Positions 42,253-53,847 are shown, numbered from the stretch's first letter. The stretch: DNA of 64,000 nt from Mesostigma viride (GCA_009746045.1 RPFO01001109.1:1-64000); one strand, 5' to 3'. The notes: generated from the sequence alone by a model not told the origin. A program made the numbers and translations.

Positions 42253-43489
42253 ATGTCGTCCTCCTATTCCGATTCTGTCAAGGCCACTCCCGTTTCACCC
42301 AAGATGACGTCGAACACCTCGCCGGACCGAACGGCAACGGAGGCGTTTCCTCCGTTGCCGGTCGGTCCCGTAAATGCTCTGGCGAGGTCCCCCCCCCCGA
42401 GTCCCCCTTGCCCTCCAAGTCCCTCTTGCCCCCCAGCGAGTTGGACAGAATTTTACCCCCCAACTCCCTCGCTGCTGCGTCTCGCGCTCCGTCCCGCTCT
42501 CCGCCCCGTAAGTCTCCATCGCCGCCCCCCAAGTCGGCCGTAGCTACTGCGTCCCACTCGCCGTCCCGCAAGTCCCCCAAGTCCCCCGCAACTGCGTCCC
42601 GCTCTCCGCCCCGCAAGTCTCCATCGCCTCCCCCCAAGTCCGTAGGTACTGCGTCCCGCTCCGCCCGCAAGTCCCCCAAGTCCCCCGCAACTGCGTCCCG
42701 CTCTCCGCCCCGTAAGTCTCCATCGCCGCCCCCCAAGTCCGTAGCTCCTGCGTCTCGCTCGCCGTCCCGCTCTCCTTCCCCCAAGTCCCGCTCGCCGCCA
42801 CCCAAGTCCCCCGCTTCTGCGTCCCGCTCGCCGTCCCCCAAGCATTCCAGTTCTAAGCGTAAGCCTGCTTCCGAGTGCATGGGTAGAGGAAGACGACCGC
42901 ACCAAAGAGCTCAGGAAGCTGAGGAAGTCTATCAATCTTCTTATTGAGGAGGACGAGCGCGATAAGATTAACGGGAGGCCTGAAGACCCGGACTCGCCGG
43001 TTCGGGAGTCGCGTCGGGAGCTGTTGTCCGATTTGTTAGCAAAGGCCGCAACATTTGCTGACGACTACGCGGCTCTCGACAAGAAGGACAAGGAGAAGGA
43101 GAAGGCGGAGAGGGAGGCCATCGAGAAGGCGGAGAGGGAGAGGGTGGAGAGGGAGGAGAAGGAGAGGCTGGAGAAGGCGGAGAGGGAGGAGGAGGAGAGG
43201 GAGTACAAGGAGAAAAAGGCTGCCCAGGAGAAGGAGCACAGGATCCTGGTGGCGAAGCAGAAGGAGGAGGCGAAGAAGAAGACGGAGGCGGCAGCCAAGG
43301 AACTTCTTGCGGAGGAGGCTGCTTTTTTTGCAGATGCGACAGGAGAGGATGAAGGCGGACGAGGCCGCGAGGAAGATGGAGGAGGAGGCTGCGAGGAAGG
43401 AGGAGGAGGCTGCGAAGGCGGTTGAGGGGGAGAAGGACGAGAACGTGAAGAAGGGGTGGGCTCCCGAAGGATGTTCAGTCGATTATCAG
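42253..43489 (+). CDS. Plus-strand gene, exon 1: SR-like repeat and coiled coil
   Basis: Starts at the ATG after TTCTGCAG (MSSSYSDSVKATPVSPK). It then has at least ten units of the type SRSPPRKSPSPPPKS, and a ~150-residue charged coiled coil (KDKEKEKAEREAIEKAERER, later MKADEAARKMEEEAARKEEE). Frame breaks fall in a C-run near 42390 and near 42885 and 43325 (a T-run followed by GCAG, which could instead be a cryptic acceptor). The exon ends SVDYQ before GTATGT at 43490. SR repeats suggest a nuclear protein, but this is composition only. Confidence 0.5.
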
Positions 43490-43589
43490 GTATGTTTATT
43501 GATGTGAGACGTACATTTTTCAGATGCCTTTTGAACGGCGTGTGTGTATCGTAGAAAGGGTGGGATTTTATGTCATACATTGATCGTAA

Positions 43590-43610
43590 GGGTATAGCTG
43601 CGGAGAGACG
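43590..43610. repeat. Palindrome in intron 1 of the plus-strand gene
   Basis: GGGTATAGCTGCGGAGAGAC lies in intron 43490-43684. Sister copies in later introns are at 44937-44958, 45392-45413, 46036-46057, 47387-47408, 47457-47478 and 52405-52425. Confidence 0.75.
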
Positions 43611-43684
43611 TTGACCTAGGAGTTAAGGTTGTTGACGACGACGACGACGATGTGTGGCCTTTTTTTTACTCTTGTTGTCTGCAG

Positions 43685-44725
43685 CCCGACACGGTGGCCA
43701 TTCTGAAACAGTACCTGGCTCAGGCTGAGTCTGAGTCTGGGGCGAGTCGTAGAGCCGAAAAGGGCTTGATCGGCTTGATCCGCTTTCTTTCGGCCGAGAT
43801 AGCGTTTGCAGAGAAGTCCGGTGTCGTCGTGGACCGTCCGGCGTCGGCACACATAATTTGGAAGAACGACCGCCTGGGCCGTCTTGCATTGTTCGAAGCC
43901 ACACAGCGAGCCATTCATGGGAAGAGGGTCGTTGGTGACGACGTTTATGAGGTTTTGAAGATCGCGCACTCGTGCATCCTTAATCTGAAGGAGGATGTCG
44001 GACGTTACTTTCCTCGTCGTGCTTTAATATGGTCGACGCTCTTTGATGAGGTTGAAAAGTTCGAGGTCCACATTGGCGTCACATCGAGGCTTCCTATATG
44101 GAAACCTTGAAAATCACTGCGTTGCATCAGCTCTTTAAACTCATGACTGGAGATATGAAAGCGGATTCGAGGGCTTCACTGTCGGAAGATGAAGTGTTTG
44201 ATATTGTCAGGAAAGGATTTGTTGACATGTCCAACAGTGACTTTATCGTAATTGTGCCGGGAAGAATGAATGACGTAGGAGGATTGGAGGAGCGCGCACA
44301 TGAAGTGATCGCGCATTTGGACATGCAAGAGACCACTTACTGCAATCTTTTGTTAAGTGGCGGACGACTTTCTTGTCAGCCCGGACGCCAGCCTTTCGCG
44401 GGAAGCGGTCGCTTTCTTTTTGGATTGGGCTGGACAGGTGATCCAAAGTTTCCGGCACCGGGACTTCCATGTTATTCAGACATATAAGCCACACCGGGAA
44501 TCGTCCAGGAATGGTTGGATCAAATCTCGTTGGTTGATTGTCTCCAGAGTATCCGAACCAAGTTAGACACGGAGTGGTCTGATTTAGAGGCGGGAGGCCA
44601 TTGGCAGTCCCTCGAGTTGTTCTTCGAGGCGGAATTGAGGCGGCAATCTGGAAAAGGAGAGAGCCCATCAAGTGCCGATATGGCCTTTGGGGAAGATTTT
44701 GAGGAGGTGGAAGTTCTACGTTTCG
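43685..44725 (+). CDS. Plus-strand gene, exon 2
   Basis: The acceptor TGTCTGCAG precedes PDTVAILKQYLAQAESESGA. Further segments are FLSAEIAFAEKSGVVVDRPA, ILNLKEDVGRYFPRRALIW, then after frame breaks near 44085, 44345 and 44500 the frames ETLKITALHQLFKLMTGDMK, DDFLVSPDASLSREAVAFFL and LDTEWSDLEAGGHWQSLEL. It ends before GTACGT at 44726. The protein looks globular and helical with no recognised domain. Confidence 0.45.
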
Positions 44726-44832
44726 GTACGTTAACTTGCCGATATCGTTTATCGATTTGGTTTGTTTCCATTCCCTGAATAGGGCTCTATATGCTGACCA
44801 ACCTTCATGGTTTGTCCTGTCATATCATGCAG

Positions 44833-45346
44833 GGGGGCTCCATGCCAGGGGACGTATCGGAGGATGTAACGAATTTGTCAGACTTGGTTGATAAGGTGGG
44901 TGCTTGTCCGTCGAGTTTCCACGAGCATCTTACATGGGGTCTAGCTGCAGGTAGACCCTCACCCTTTTATTGAGACTGACATCTTCGGCTAATTTCAACG
45001 GTGCCCCCACCAATCTGTTGTCTTTTTTCAGGGGGCGGCTGCGGCGATGGCTGTTGACAGTGCTGGTCTTTGGTCTGGACTCGAGATGGAAATGGTAAGC
45101 ATTAAACGATATCCGGATGTCTGCATTTCGCCTGAAGTTTTAGTGAGCGCATTATGCGAAATATACAAATGTCGACTAATTTTGATTTCCAATGAGCTGT
45201 CGTATTCGGTGTTGACAGGGGGGGGTTTGGCCTCAGCAGGCGCTGCCGGAGAGGAAGAAAACGCTGGAGGAGATGAGGATGGGGGGGATGAAAACGCTGG
45301 AGGAGATGAGGATGGGGGAGACGCTGAGGGAGAAGTGGCTGTGCAG
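44833..45346 (+). CDS. Plus-strand gene, exons 3-5 (small exons)
   Basis: Three short exons with good GT/AG borders: 44833-44895 (GSMPGDVSEDVTNLSDLVDK), 45032-45094 (AMAVDSAGLWSGLEMEM) and 45219-45346 (acidic, two EENAGGDEDGGD-type repeats). They are separated by introns of 136 and 124 bases. All three begin with a G-run at the acceptor. The first two are exactly 63 bases long, so they may be duplicated or skipped without changing frame. Confidence 0.45.
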
Positions 45347-45471
45347 GTACGTTCATCCGCCGCGAGTTCGTGTGATTTTTTTCGTGCTGAGGGGTATCTC
45401 CGCAGAGAGACGATGGTGCAACAATCGAACTGAGGTCAAGTCCCTTCTTGTTGTTTTTTTTTGTCATGCAG

Positions 45472-46013
45472 GCGGGGGCTGTCGCTGGGGGTACTGCGGG
45501 GGGGAAGGCGGCGAAGCCCGAATTGACTGAGCATGAAAGGGAAAAGCTGGATTCCCGCAAGAAGGTTGCGAAGGATCATATTATTGCTGTTGGCCTGATC
45601 ATGCTTAAGTCTCCGCCCGATGGCGTCGATTCGGAGGGACCTGCGGGGTCCGAGTTTCGCAAGTACCTGACACGACTTGAGGCGGAAGTCGATGCCGATT
45701 TCGATACGGAGGTGTTGGGTGCCGCTACCTTTAAAGTGAATTGGCATATGAATTTGTAAATCTGGTGAAGTCGAAAGCCACCAAGAATTTCAAGTGGCAG
45801 CCTAAGGAGTACTCAGAGGCAAAGGTTGACAAGATCGAGAAATTCATGAAGGCTGATTTTCGTCGTCGGGCCGCTGAGGGAAAAAGGGCGCTGAATGCGG
45901 TGGCAAAGGCTAACAGTAAGAAGAACGCGGAGGCGAAGGCGGCGGAGAAGGAGGCGAAGAAGGCGGAGAAGGAGAAGGCTAAGGAGGCCAAGAAGCAGCA
46001 GAAAACTGGACAG
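45472..46013 (+). CDS. Plus-strand gene, exon 6
   Basis: Begins AGAVAGGTAGGKAAKPELTE after TGTCATGCAG. It contains DSRKKVAKDHIIAVGLIMLK and, after a frame break near 45740, AYEFVNLVKSKATKNFKWQP and a lysine/alanine-rich coiled coil (AEKEAKKAEKEKAKEAKKQQ). It ends TGQ before GTACGA at 46014. Function unknown. Confidence 0.45.
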
Positions 46014-46202
46014 GTACGATTGTTGTGAAAATTTAGACCTCTCGCTGCGGGTAGACGCTGACTGGCTGCGGGACTTGGTGTTTAGTGTCAGTAAGGTATT
46101 ATTCCAACAGAACTTTGTTCGTCCCTGAACAGGATGTCGTGGTCGGCCTAAATATTACTGACTTGAGCAAATCCTGCGGTCCTTTTCGATTTTTTACTTC
46201 AG

Positions 46203-47366
46203 GATGACGGGGGGGACGAAGACGCCACGGTGGAGAAGAAGTTACCTGGTCATGACGCCGTGTTCGCGCTGGTGAAGGATATGCTCAAGTACTGCTCGAG
46301 TAGGCGGATGGCGGACGTCGATGACCTGCCAAACTGGCCCGAGTTCTCCCCCTTTCTTGAGCTGCTCCGGTCACTCAACAAGCTTTTTAAGGAGGGGGTG
46401 CTCACGAGCAGTGGGAACCCGGACACCGACCCTATCATTGAAAGCTGGAAGCCTTCGAAAAAGGTCGACTCGAACAAGGAGGTCAGGGACCAGAACATCC
46501 GGAAGGCCAATACTCTCAGGGAAACGCGTTGGATTCGGCCGGCCGATTTTAAGCAGACCGGATGTTTCAGTATGCGGATCCAGACGGTCAACGCGCTTAT
46601 TTTGCCAGAGGCTTTGAGGCAGCGGCGTTTAAACCTTGAAACCATTAAGGAGAACGGCCGCATTCTCCTAAATGCGCGGGACAACAGCTTGCACTTCAAG
46701 GTTGTTGTCCCGGTCTGGCAGTTCCCTTTCCAGGCGCTTGCCGAATCTCAACCTGACCTGTTCGACAAGCAAATCTTGTGCATGCCGGATTTCGTCAAGT
46801 GGCTGAAGATTCACCACGGCGCCAAGATTGACGCGGAGGATGTGGGGTCCAGGTACTTCCGGCCCCTTTCGGATACTGAAGTCGACGTGTGGCTTAACAC
46901 GGAGTCCACCACCTCTTTCCTCGCGAGAGGACTTGAGTGGCGTACCTACGCCAAGGTCCACGTGGAAGCAGTTTTGCCTCAGGACATCCAGGGCAGTCGG
47001 GGTGTGTTCAACCTGCTGTGCAATACTGCGATGAAGCACTACGATCCGAAATTTTTTGAGGAACGGGTACCGGTACCGTATCTGGTTCTCCGGTACGCGG
47101 TGGTGGATGGGAACCACTACTTCAAGGGGTTGAAGTCGTTTCTCAGGGGGCCGGATGGCGGGTGGGGAGAGGTTCGGGCACTGATGTGCGAGGGTGGGGC
47201 GGAGTCCAATTTCGCAAACACTCCTAAGGAGGCGGAGCACGCATTCCAGGACCTGTTGCGGAAATTCCGTGGTGGTTACATGGGTACGAATGTCATTCTT
47301 CTGAAGGGTGGCGACCTCCTCCCGTCGTGGAGTGAGCAGCGAAATCTACCTAACCTTAAAGAAGAT
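46203..47366 (+). CDS. Plus-strand gene, exon 7 (main globular domain)
   Basis: 388 codons without a frame break, the best-preserved exon: DDGGDEDATVEKKLPGHDAV, MRIQTVNALILPEALRQRRL, LHFKVVVPVWQFPFQALAES, VPVPYLVLRYAVVDGNHYFK, to NLPNLKED before GTAAGC at 47367. It is alpha/beta in appearance with many aromatic residues. I do not recognise the fold. It begins and ends in phase 0. The following intron carries palindromes and the large LTR-like insertion. Confidence 0.55.
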
Positions 47367-47386
47367 GTAAGCTATCTGTTTTGGCA

Positions 47387-47478
47387 GGGTCTAGCTGCGG
47401 GTAGACCCTCGGAATTTTCGTGGTGATTTGTTGTGTGCGCTTCAAGTTTTTTGGGAGGGTCTCGCTGCAGCTAGACCC
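47387..47478. repeat. Two palindromes in intron 7
   Basis: GGGTCTAGCTGCGGGTAGAC plus CC at 47387-47408, and GGGTCTCGCTGCAGCTAGAC plus CC at 47457-47478. They lie upstream of the insertion at 47520; another copy follows the insertion at 52405. Confidence 0.85.
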
Positions 47479-47575
47479 TCTCCTTTTTTTGTTGGAATTT
47501 TCGTTGCGTATTGTCGGCCTGTCGCCTACCGTGCAGAAGCCTTCCCCCTTGGCCCCATGCGCGGTCTAAATGCAT

Positions 47576-49317
47576 TAAAAAATTAAATTAAATTAAATTA
47601 TAACATGTCTCCGTTGGGAGATCATGTAGCACATATTCCAGGTTGGATGGGTGGTGTGGAGGAAGCCGCGTAATCGAACTAACCTACTCTAAGCTAGATC
47701 TAGTCTAGAAAAGCCTATCTACGCTACTCATCAAAACGGCTCCTCCGTTTGGGGGGAGGCGGCTTGCCCACAGGGGCTGGCGTGTGCGCCTTGACAATCT
47801 TCTTCCACCGCGTCTTGTCCTGCATGGCAGTCCAAAGACGGGAGAGAGAGTGGATGCGGTACTCAAACTGGGCTGGGACCACTAGGTCGTCCAGCAACAT
47901 CTGGGTATAGGTCATGGCATGTTTCCCTACCTTTTTAGGAATGTTCTTGGGGCCAGGCCAGGTCAAAATGTGCCGCCCCGGTTGGCCGAGCCGCTGGGGA
48001 CCGGCCAGACCAAGGGCGGTGTCGACCTGGCTGGTGCGAGCAAGATGTCCTACAAATGCTATCCTACGCTGTCTAATCTCGTCCGAAATACGCGGCATAC
48101 CGTGATACAAAGACTCTAAGGACCTACGCTGAGAAAACCCGACATTCAGGACCTGTCGGAGCATCCGGGTTACCGTGCCGTCTAGCTTGGCTGCCAGTGT
48201 TGCCGTGAGTGTCCATGCCTCGGCGCCATACGTGAGCACCGTGAGGACGAGGACCTTGAAGAGCATGCGCTTGCGGTGCTCGTCCAGGCCCTTGGAGCGC
48301 CAGTAGGTGTTGAGCGAACGGAGCTTGGCCCAGGAAAGGCCGATGCGGGTGTCCACATCGTCGGCAGTGTCCGGAAGCCAACTCCCCAACAGCTTGAAGC
48401 GGTCGCGGAGTGGGACCTCCGTCCCGTCTAGCAGGCGCGGCAGCGGGGGGCGACTGGAGGCCCCAATCACCATCGCCTCAGTTTTGACACTAATCTCCAA
48501 CCCCACCGCCCTCGCCTCCAGGCCCAGACAGTCCAGCCAGGTCTGAATGTGCTCGGGGCGCGCGATGAGGGTGGTGTCGTCCGCATAAATCAGGTCAGCC
48601 AGGCGGTAACCCGTGCTAACCCCGCCGTGCCCACGCTCGTTAAGGATGTCCAAGCCTGGCTCGAACCCCTTAAGAGCAGTAAAGCGCGCACGTGCCTGGC
48701 GCATGACGTGGTCCACGACAATAATGAACAGGTATGGAGACAGGACACAACCTTGCCACACCCCGTGGTGAAGGGGGAATGGTGGGGTGGTGCCTTCCGC
48801 AGTCCGCACTACTGCCTGTGAGCCCTCATACAGTCGGCGAATGGCAGCAATAAACGCTGGTGGCACGCGGTCCAGAGCTAGGATGGCCCAAAGAGCCTCC
48901 CAGAGGACCGTGTCAAAGGCCTTGATATAGTCAACAAAAATGAGGACCAGCGGCAAACTGTCAGGGGGAAGGCGACGCACCTCCTCCATCAACCGGCGCG
49001 CGACAAACACAGCCATGACAGTGTTACGACCACTACGGAAACCCATCTGAGACTCACCCAGGTGTGGGTCCAGCGCGGCGCGGAGCCTGTGCAGCATCAT
49101 GCGCATGAAGACCTTCAGCGCGGCGCTCTGGAGGCAGACACCCCGGTAGTTACCGGGGTCAGCAGCAGAGCCCTTCTTGTACAGCATGACGCGGATGGCC
49201 GTCTGCCACTCAGCAGGCGGAGGCTCGTCAGAGAGCAGGACACGGTTGCAGAACGCCAGCAGAAGATCCCTAACCGCCGGATCAGGGGTCTTCAGCAGCT
49301 CTGGGCTCAGCAGAAAG
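47576..49317 (-). mobile_element. 5'-truncated LINE (RT) inserted in LTR-like unit 1
   Basis: It is flanked by a 15-bp target duplication GCGGTCTAAATGCAT (47561-47575 and 49318-49332). The 3' end on the minus strand is a (TTTAA)n tail. 1742 bp. The duplicated target sequence is also present undisturbed in unit 2 near 50701-50720, which confirms the insertion. Confidence 0.93.
47724..49317 (-). CDS. LINE reverse transcriptase, N-terminally truncated
   Basis: Open from the 5' truncation (TAFLLSPELLKTPDPAVRDL) to a TGA or TAG at 47724 with no frame break, about 530 residues. Reverse transcriptase motifs are in order: GVCLQSAALKVFMRMMLHRL, SQMGFRSGRNT, FVDYIKAFDTV (first catalytic aspartate), GVWQGCVLSPYLF, and LIYADDTTLIA (catalytic YADD). 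The tail has YGAEAWTLT and RRIAFVGHLAR, typical of LINE ORF2 C-termini. No restriction-like endonuclease follows, so the endonuclease was probably an N-terminal APE domain now lost. A single intact frame implies a young copy. Confidence 0.92.
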
Positions 49318-50657
49318 GCGGTCTAAATGCATATCCACTGCAATTACCATGCGGGCAAAGACCAATTATAAATTCAGGGAACCAAATAACATGGCTCTAT
49401 GCCTCCCTAGCATAGTCAAACAAGGTCAGCCAAGCTCAGTAGGCCTCCCTTTTCATTACGGAAGATGATGTGTGGGCTCTGCCCCACTGGCAGCCACCCG
49501 TTGCAAGAGCAGTTCCTACCGACCTTTATGACATAACGCTTAACAAGATTTTGTTATTCACAAATAAAATTGAGAATACATTTTAGCCAAAACCAATGTT
49601 CATCAACAAGAAAGACTGGCTAATTCCAGCCCCTGGCCTGCCTAGCTTCGAGCAAACAAGTCCGGCATGTCCAATACCATGAACATCCGCTACCCGCTCT
49701 CCTTACGGAAGTTGGCCTTGTCCGGATGTATGCCAACACCCAGCCAACCGCTCTCACCCTAAGCTACCGACAGTGCCCAGGCGAATCTACCATACTGGCA
49801 GTCCCTGCGACGACTGTCCTCGAGACAAATCCAAAAAGGCTTAACTTGTATGCCTATCTCGCCTCGACCCATGAAAACAATCTCGCAACCATCACGGAGG
49901 TTGCGGCCGGGTTGTTCTACTAGTTAATCACATGAAGACAACTGCGTCGTTGTGAAGTGAAAACTGAACGAACAACGACCACAATGGCCGACTGTTCATC
50001 CTTTTAACCTGCGCAAGCTAACCTTTCCAACATGACATCAGCCAGTGACAACCAAAATACGCTGAACAAGGTGCCGCAAATCTAGCATGCGCTTTTTAAC
50101 GTTAGATCAGCTGGTGCTTGCCTGACACAAACCAAATCTCATGAACAAATCTGTCCAAGCACGAGCTAAACAACTTGTAGATATTTTGCAACACTAAAAA
50201 GCGCTGCCGCAATCAGAAATTAACCAGGCTAAATTGCCGGCCATCTCAGGCACCGCTGCTCAAAGCGTGCTGACCGTTCGCGACGTTTCACGTGTAGCCC
50301 TGGTCGTTCTCCACAAAGTCTGGTGTCCCTCGCTGTAGTCCTGGCAGAGCACGTGATCACTGGGCCGGCAGCCAGCCCAACATGCCTGGCCTGCCTTAGT
50401 GGCGCGCGCCAGCGCCTAGACTGCCCTGGTGACGACCGGTAGCCCAAATCCCCCCTTAGCCCACTGCCGCAAATGCGAACGCACTCGCACTTGGACAAAT
50501 TCAGAAGATCCGCCGACGATTCAACGGACACGTGATTCCGCGGCGCGGCGCCAAGACAAAGCGGTAAAGTAAACCGCAAGGGTTCCACGGACGTAAAAGT
50601 CACGTCACAATAGTTTACCCGCGCGTAAATAAGAACGTAATGGACCGGCACGCGACA
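49318..50657. repeat. LTR-like unit 1, right part
   Basis: Continues unit 1 after the LINE and ends GGCACGCGACA. Two short frames (plus 49726-49923, minus 50229-50651) recur identically in unit 2 because the units are duplicates. Neither resembles a protein. Confidence 0.75.
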
Positions 50658-50659
50658 GC

Positions 50660-52378
50660 TGTCGCCTACCGTGCAGAAGCCTTCCCCCTTGGCCCCATGC
50701 GCGGTCTAAATGCATATCCACTGCAATTACCATGCGGGCAAAGACCAATTATAAATTCAGGGAACCAAATAACATGGCTCTATGCCTCCCTAGCATAGTC
50801 AAACAAGGTCAGCCAAGCTCAGTAGGCCTCCCTTTTCACCCCCTCTCGCGAGCAGCCTCAACGCGAGCGACAAAGAAAGGAGGGGTCATGAAGAAACAAG
50901 CGCACAGGCTGCGCTGTCCAAAGGGGGAAAAAAAAAAAATGGGGTGATACCCCCCCCCCAGCCCTCAGCTGGGTGCAAGAAGAAGACCATGCTTTTCATT
51001 TTTCAAGGATAAGCAATAACCCTGACATGCATGCTTTTAAAGGCTTAGCAATAACCCCTTCAATGGTTTTTTACAGGGAAAAGCCTAACCTCTTCAGATG
51101 CTTTTGAAGGCTAAGCAATAACCTCTTTCCACCACTAGGCCGGTAGGCCTGACTCCTGACAAGGTTGTTCGTTCAGTTACGGAAGATGATGTGTGGGCTC
51201 TGCCCCACTGGCAGCCACCCGTTGCAAGAGCAGTTCCTACCGACCTTTATGACATAACGCTTAACAAGATTTTGTTATTCACAAATAAAATTGAGAATAC
51301 ATTTTAGCCAAAACCAATGTTCATCAACAAGAAAGACTGGCTAATTCCAGCCCCTGGCCTGCCTAGCTTCGAGCAAACAAGTCCGGCATGTCCAATACCA
51401 TGAACATCCGCTACCCGCTCTCCTTACGGAAGTTGGCCTTGTCCGGATGTATGCCAACACCCAGCCAACCGCTCTCACCCTAAGCTACCGACAGTGCCCA
51501 GGCGAATCTACCATACTGGCAGTCCCTGCGACGACTGTCCTCGAGACAAATCCAAAAAGGCTTAACTTGTATGCCTATCTCGCCTCGACCCATGAAAACA
51601 ATCTCGCAACCATCACGGAGGTTGCGGCCGGGTTGTTCTACTAGTTAATCACATGAAGACAACTGCGTCGTTGTGAAGTGAAAACTGAACGAACAACGAC
51701 CACAATGGCCGACTGTTCATCCTTTTAACCTGCGCAAGCTAACCTTTCCAACATGACATCAGCCAGTGACAACCAAAATACGCTGAACAAGGTGCCGCAA
51801 ATCTAGCATGCGCTTTTTAACGTTAGATCAGCTGGTGCTTGCCTGACACAAACCAAATCTCATGAACAAATCTGTCCAAGCACGAGCTAAACAACTTGTA
51901 GATATTTTGCAACACTAAAAAGCGCTGCCGCAATCAGAAATTAACCAGGCTAAATTGCCGGCCATCTCAGGCACCGCTGCTCAAAGCGTGCTGACCGTTC
52001 GCGACGTTTCACGTGTAGCCCTGGTCGTTCTCCACAAAGTCTGGTGTCCCTCGCTGTAGTCCTGGCAGAGCACGTGATCACTGGGCCGGCAGCCAGCCCA
52101 ACATGCCTGGCCTGCCTTAGTGGCGCGCGCCAGCGCCTAGACTGCCCTGGTGACGACCGGTAGCCCAAATCCCCCCTTAGCCCACTGCCGCAAATGCGAA
52201 CGCACTCGCACTTGGACAAATTCAGAAGATCCGCCGACGATTCAACGGACACGTGATTCCGCGGCGCGGCGCCAAGACAAAGCGGTAAAGTAAACCGCAA
52301 GGGTTCCACGGACGTAAAAGTCACGTCACAATAGTTTACCCGCGCGTAAATAAGAACGTAATGGACCGGCACGCGACA
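50660..52378. repeat. LTR-like unit 2 (1719 bp)
   Basis: A complete unit, TGTCGCC to GCGACA. It contains an extra 338-bp block at 50839-51176 with three imperfect repeats of GGCTTAGCAATAACC (near 51000, 51040 and 51105), an A-run and a C-run. Apart from that block it matches unit 1. Confidence 0.75.
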
Positions 52379-52483
52379 GGCCGTTTCTTTTTCGAATTTT
52401 GTTAGGGTCTATCCGCAGCTATACCCCTCGCCTTTTATGGCTGAGTTTTGTCGTTGCTCGCTGGATGTTAATTGATGTCGCAG

Positions 52484-53847
52484 GGGGTGCTGACCGGCAA
52501 GCTGGAGAAGCTGTTCGACATCGCCAAGGGGGCGAATTCGGAGGACTGACTTAGCCGTGGCGGATCGTACGCTGGGCCAGGCGTTGTTTGACGTGTGGAA
52601 CTACAACAAGCTATATCTATACGGCAAAGTCACGCGTGGGAAGGGCCACTATATTGCTGATGGCCACTATACCAATCTGCTCACGTACATCCTCCCGGCT
52701 ATGCGGCAAGCGGGGGGAAGGGAAGGGAATGTGGAGCCGGCAGCGGTGGATGTACACGAGGAGGAAGCAGAAGGAAAGAAAAAACCGGCCCACAGCATTG
52801 CTTCAGTGCATTCCGCTTACAGTCGCACGCTGGCCAACACGTTTCTCCGTCTGACACAGGAGCAGACTGATGATCCTGCCTCAACAAAACCCGCGCCTGA
52901 GGAGGTGATGATGCAAAGGTGCAAATTCGCCAATGCAGAGTGGGGAGAAGAAAGGCCAGAAGGTCTCTTGGACCGCTTTCAGGAACTTGGCCAGCCTTCC
53001 TATGATGGACGCCGTGATCGATTGCATCATGAGCTGCCAGGTTGGACCGGAAAAGCTCACCAAGTTGGTGGAGTTCGCCAAGGATGTGCTGGAGTGCCTG
53101 CGGCTGACCATTTGCGCCAGATTCAAGGAGGATGTGACGCTGGAAGCGCAATGCAAGGACGCAAAGGGCAAGGAGTTTGTGGCGTCTCATATTTTCGAAC
53201 TCGTCTTCAATCTCCATCCTCTTCCTCGGCCGGTCGGCAGGAAGGAGATTGTGGCCAGATACCGGGAATTTTGGGATGTGGCCGTCATCATAACGAGGAA
53301 CATCGCCTACCTTCTTAAAGCCAAAAAACACGCCGCACATCTGAGGATTCCGAGAAAGGATCTCATGAGTGGCAAGATCGACTTTCAGGAGATTCTGCTA
53401 AAAGAGAGCGAGGACAAGACGGTGGGTTTGGCACTTTTGGCTCCGGAAGCGTTCAGGAAGTACGCTAAAAAAGTTGGATTACTCGAAGGGGGGGTGAAGG
53501 AGGCGGCGATGAAGGGGCCGGTGAAGGGGCTGGAGAAGGGGAAGGGGAAGGGGAAGGAGACGGAGGCGAAGAAGGAGGAGGAGGCGAAGGGGAAGGAGGA
53601 GTGGGACGTTGTGTATGAGTGGCATAGTCTGGACTGGGGCCGTCGCCGGGTCTGGTTTTGCTGTCAGGTCCTCCTCGATGATGATGATGACAAGTCGCTC
53701 GTCAAGCAGGTGGCAGGCGAGGTTGCCTCAGCTTCAGCCCACCCCTTTCCCTTGGGCAGGTCCCTTCCGTGCCTGAGCCTGCTGAACTTGGCGAACCTCT
53801 GGGGTGATAAGTGTCTCAGTGTCCAGAGGCCTCAATTGAGGCCTTTT
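52484..53847 (+). CDS. Plus-strand gene, exon 8 region
   Basis: After the acceptor TGATGTCGCAG the frame reads GVLTGKLEKLFDIAKGANSE, then a TGA at 52547. One base later in frame it continues LAVADRTLGQALFDVWNYNK and LYLYGKVTRGKGHYIADGHY. A second frame break near 52920 leads to DAVIDCIMSCQVGPEKLTKL, FVASHIFELVFNLHPLPRPV, FWDVAVIITRNIAYLLKAKK and a lysine/glutamate/glycine-rich tail. It is either the continuation of the gene with indels or a second gene starting near 52557. No domain is recognised. The 3' part merges into the hairpin-flanked insertion at about 53848. Confidence 0.45.

Larger units (their letters stand above)
47520..52378. mobile_element. Tandem pair of LTR-like units with a nested LINE
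   Basis: Unit 1 (47520-50657) and unit 2 (50660-52378) both run from TGTCGCC to GCGACA, are nearly identical over about 1.38 kb, and are joined by only two bases (GC). GGCC flanks the pair on both sides (47516-47519 and 52379-52382). Unit 1 lacks a 338-bp segment present in unit 2 (50839-51176) and is interrupted by a LINE. No coding interior exists. TG...CA ends, a 4-bp duplication and direct orientation fit two LTRs abutting each other. A tandem DNA transposon is the alternative. Confidence 0.7.

Noticed and set aside
50229..52372. Duplicate 140-residue minus-strand ORF (50229-50651 and 51950-52372)
   Set aside because: It is identical only because the LTR-like units are duplicated. There is no domain, and composition suggests a chance open frame.
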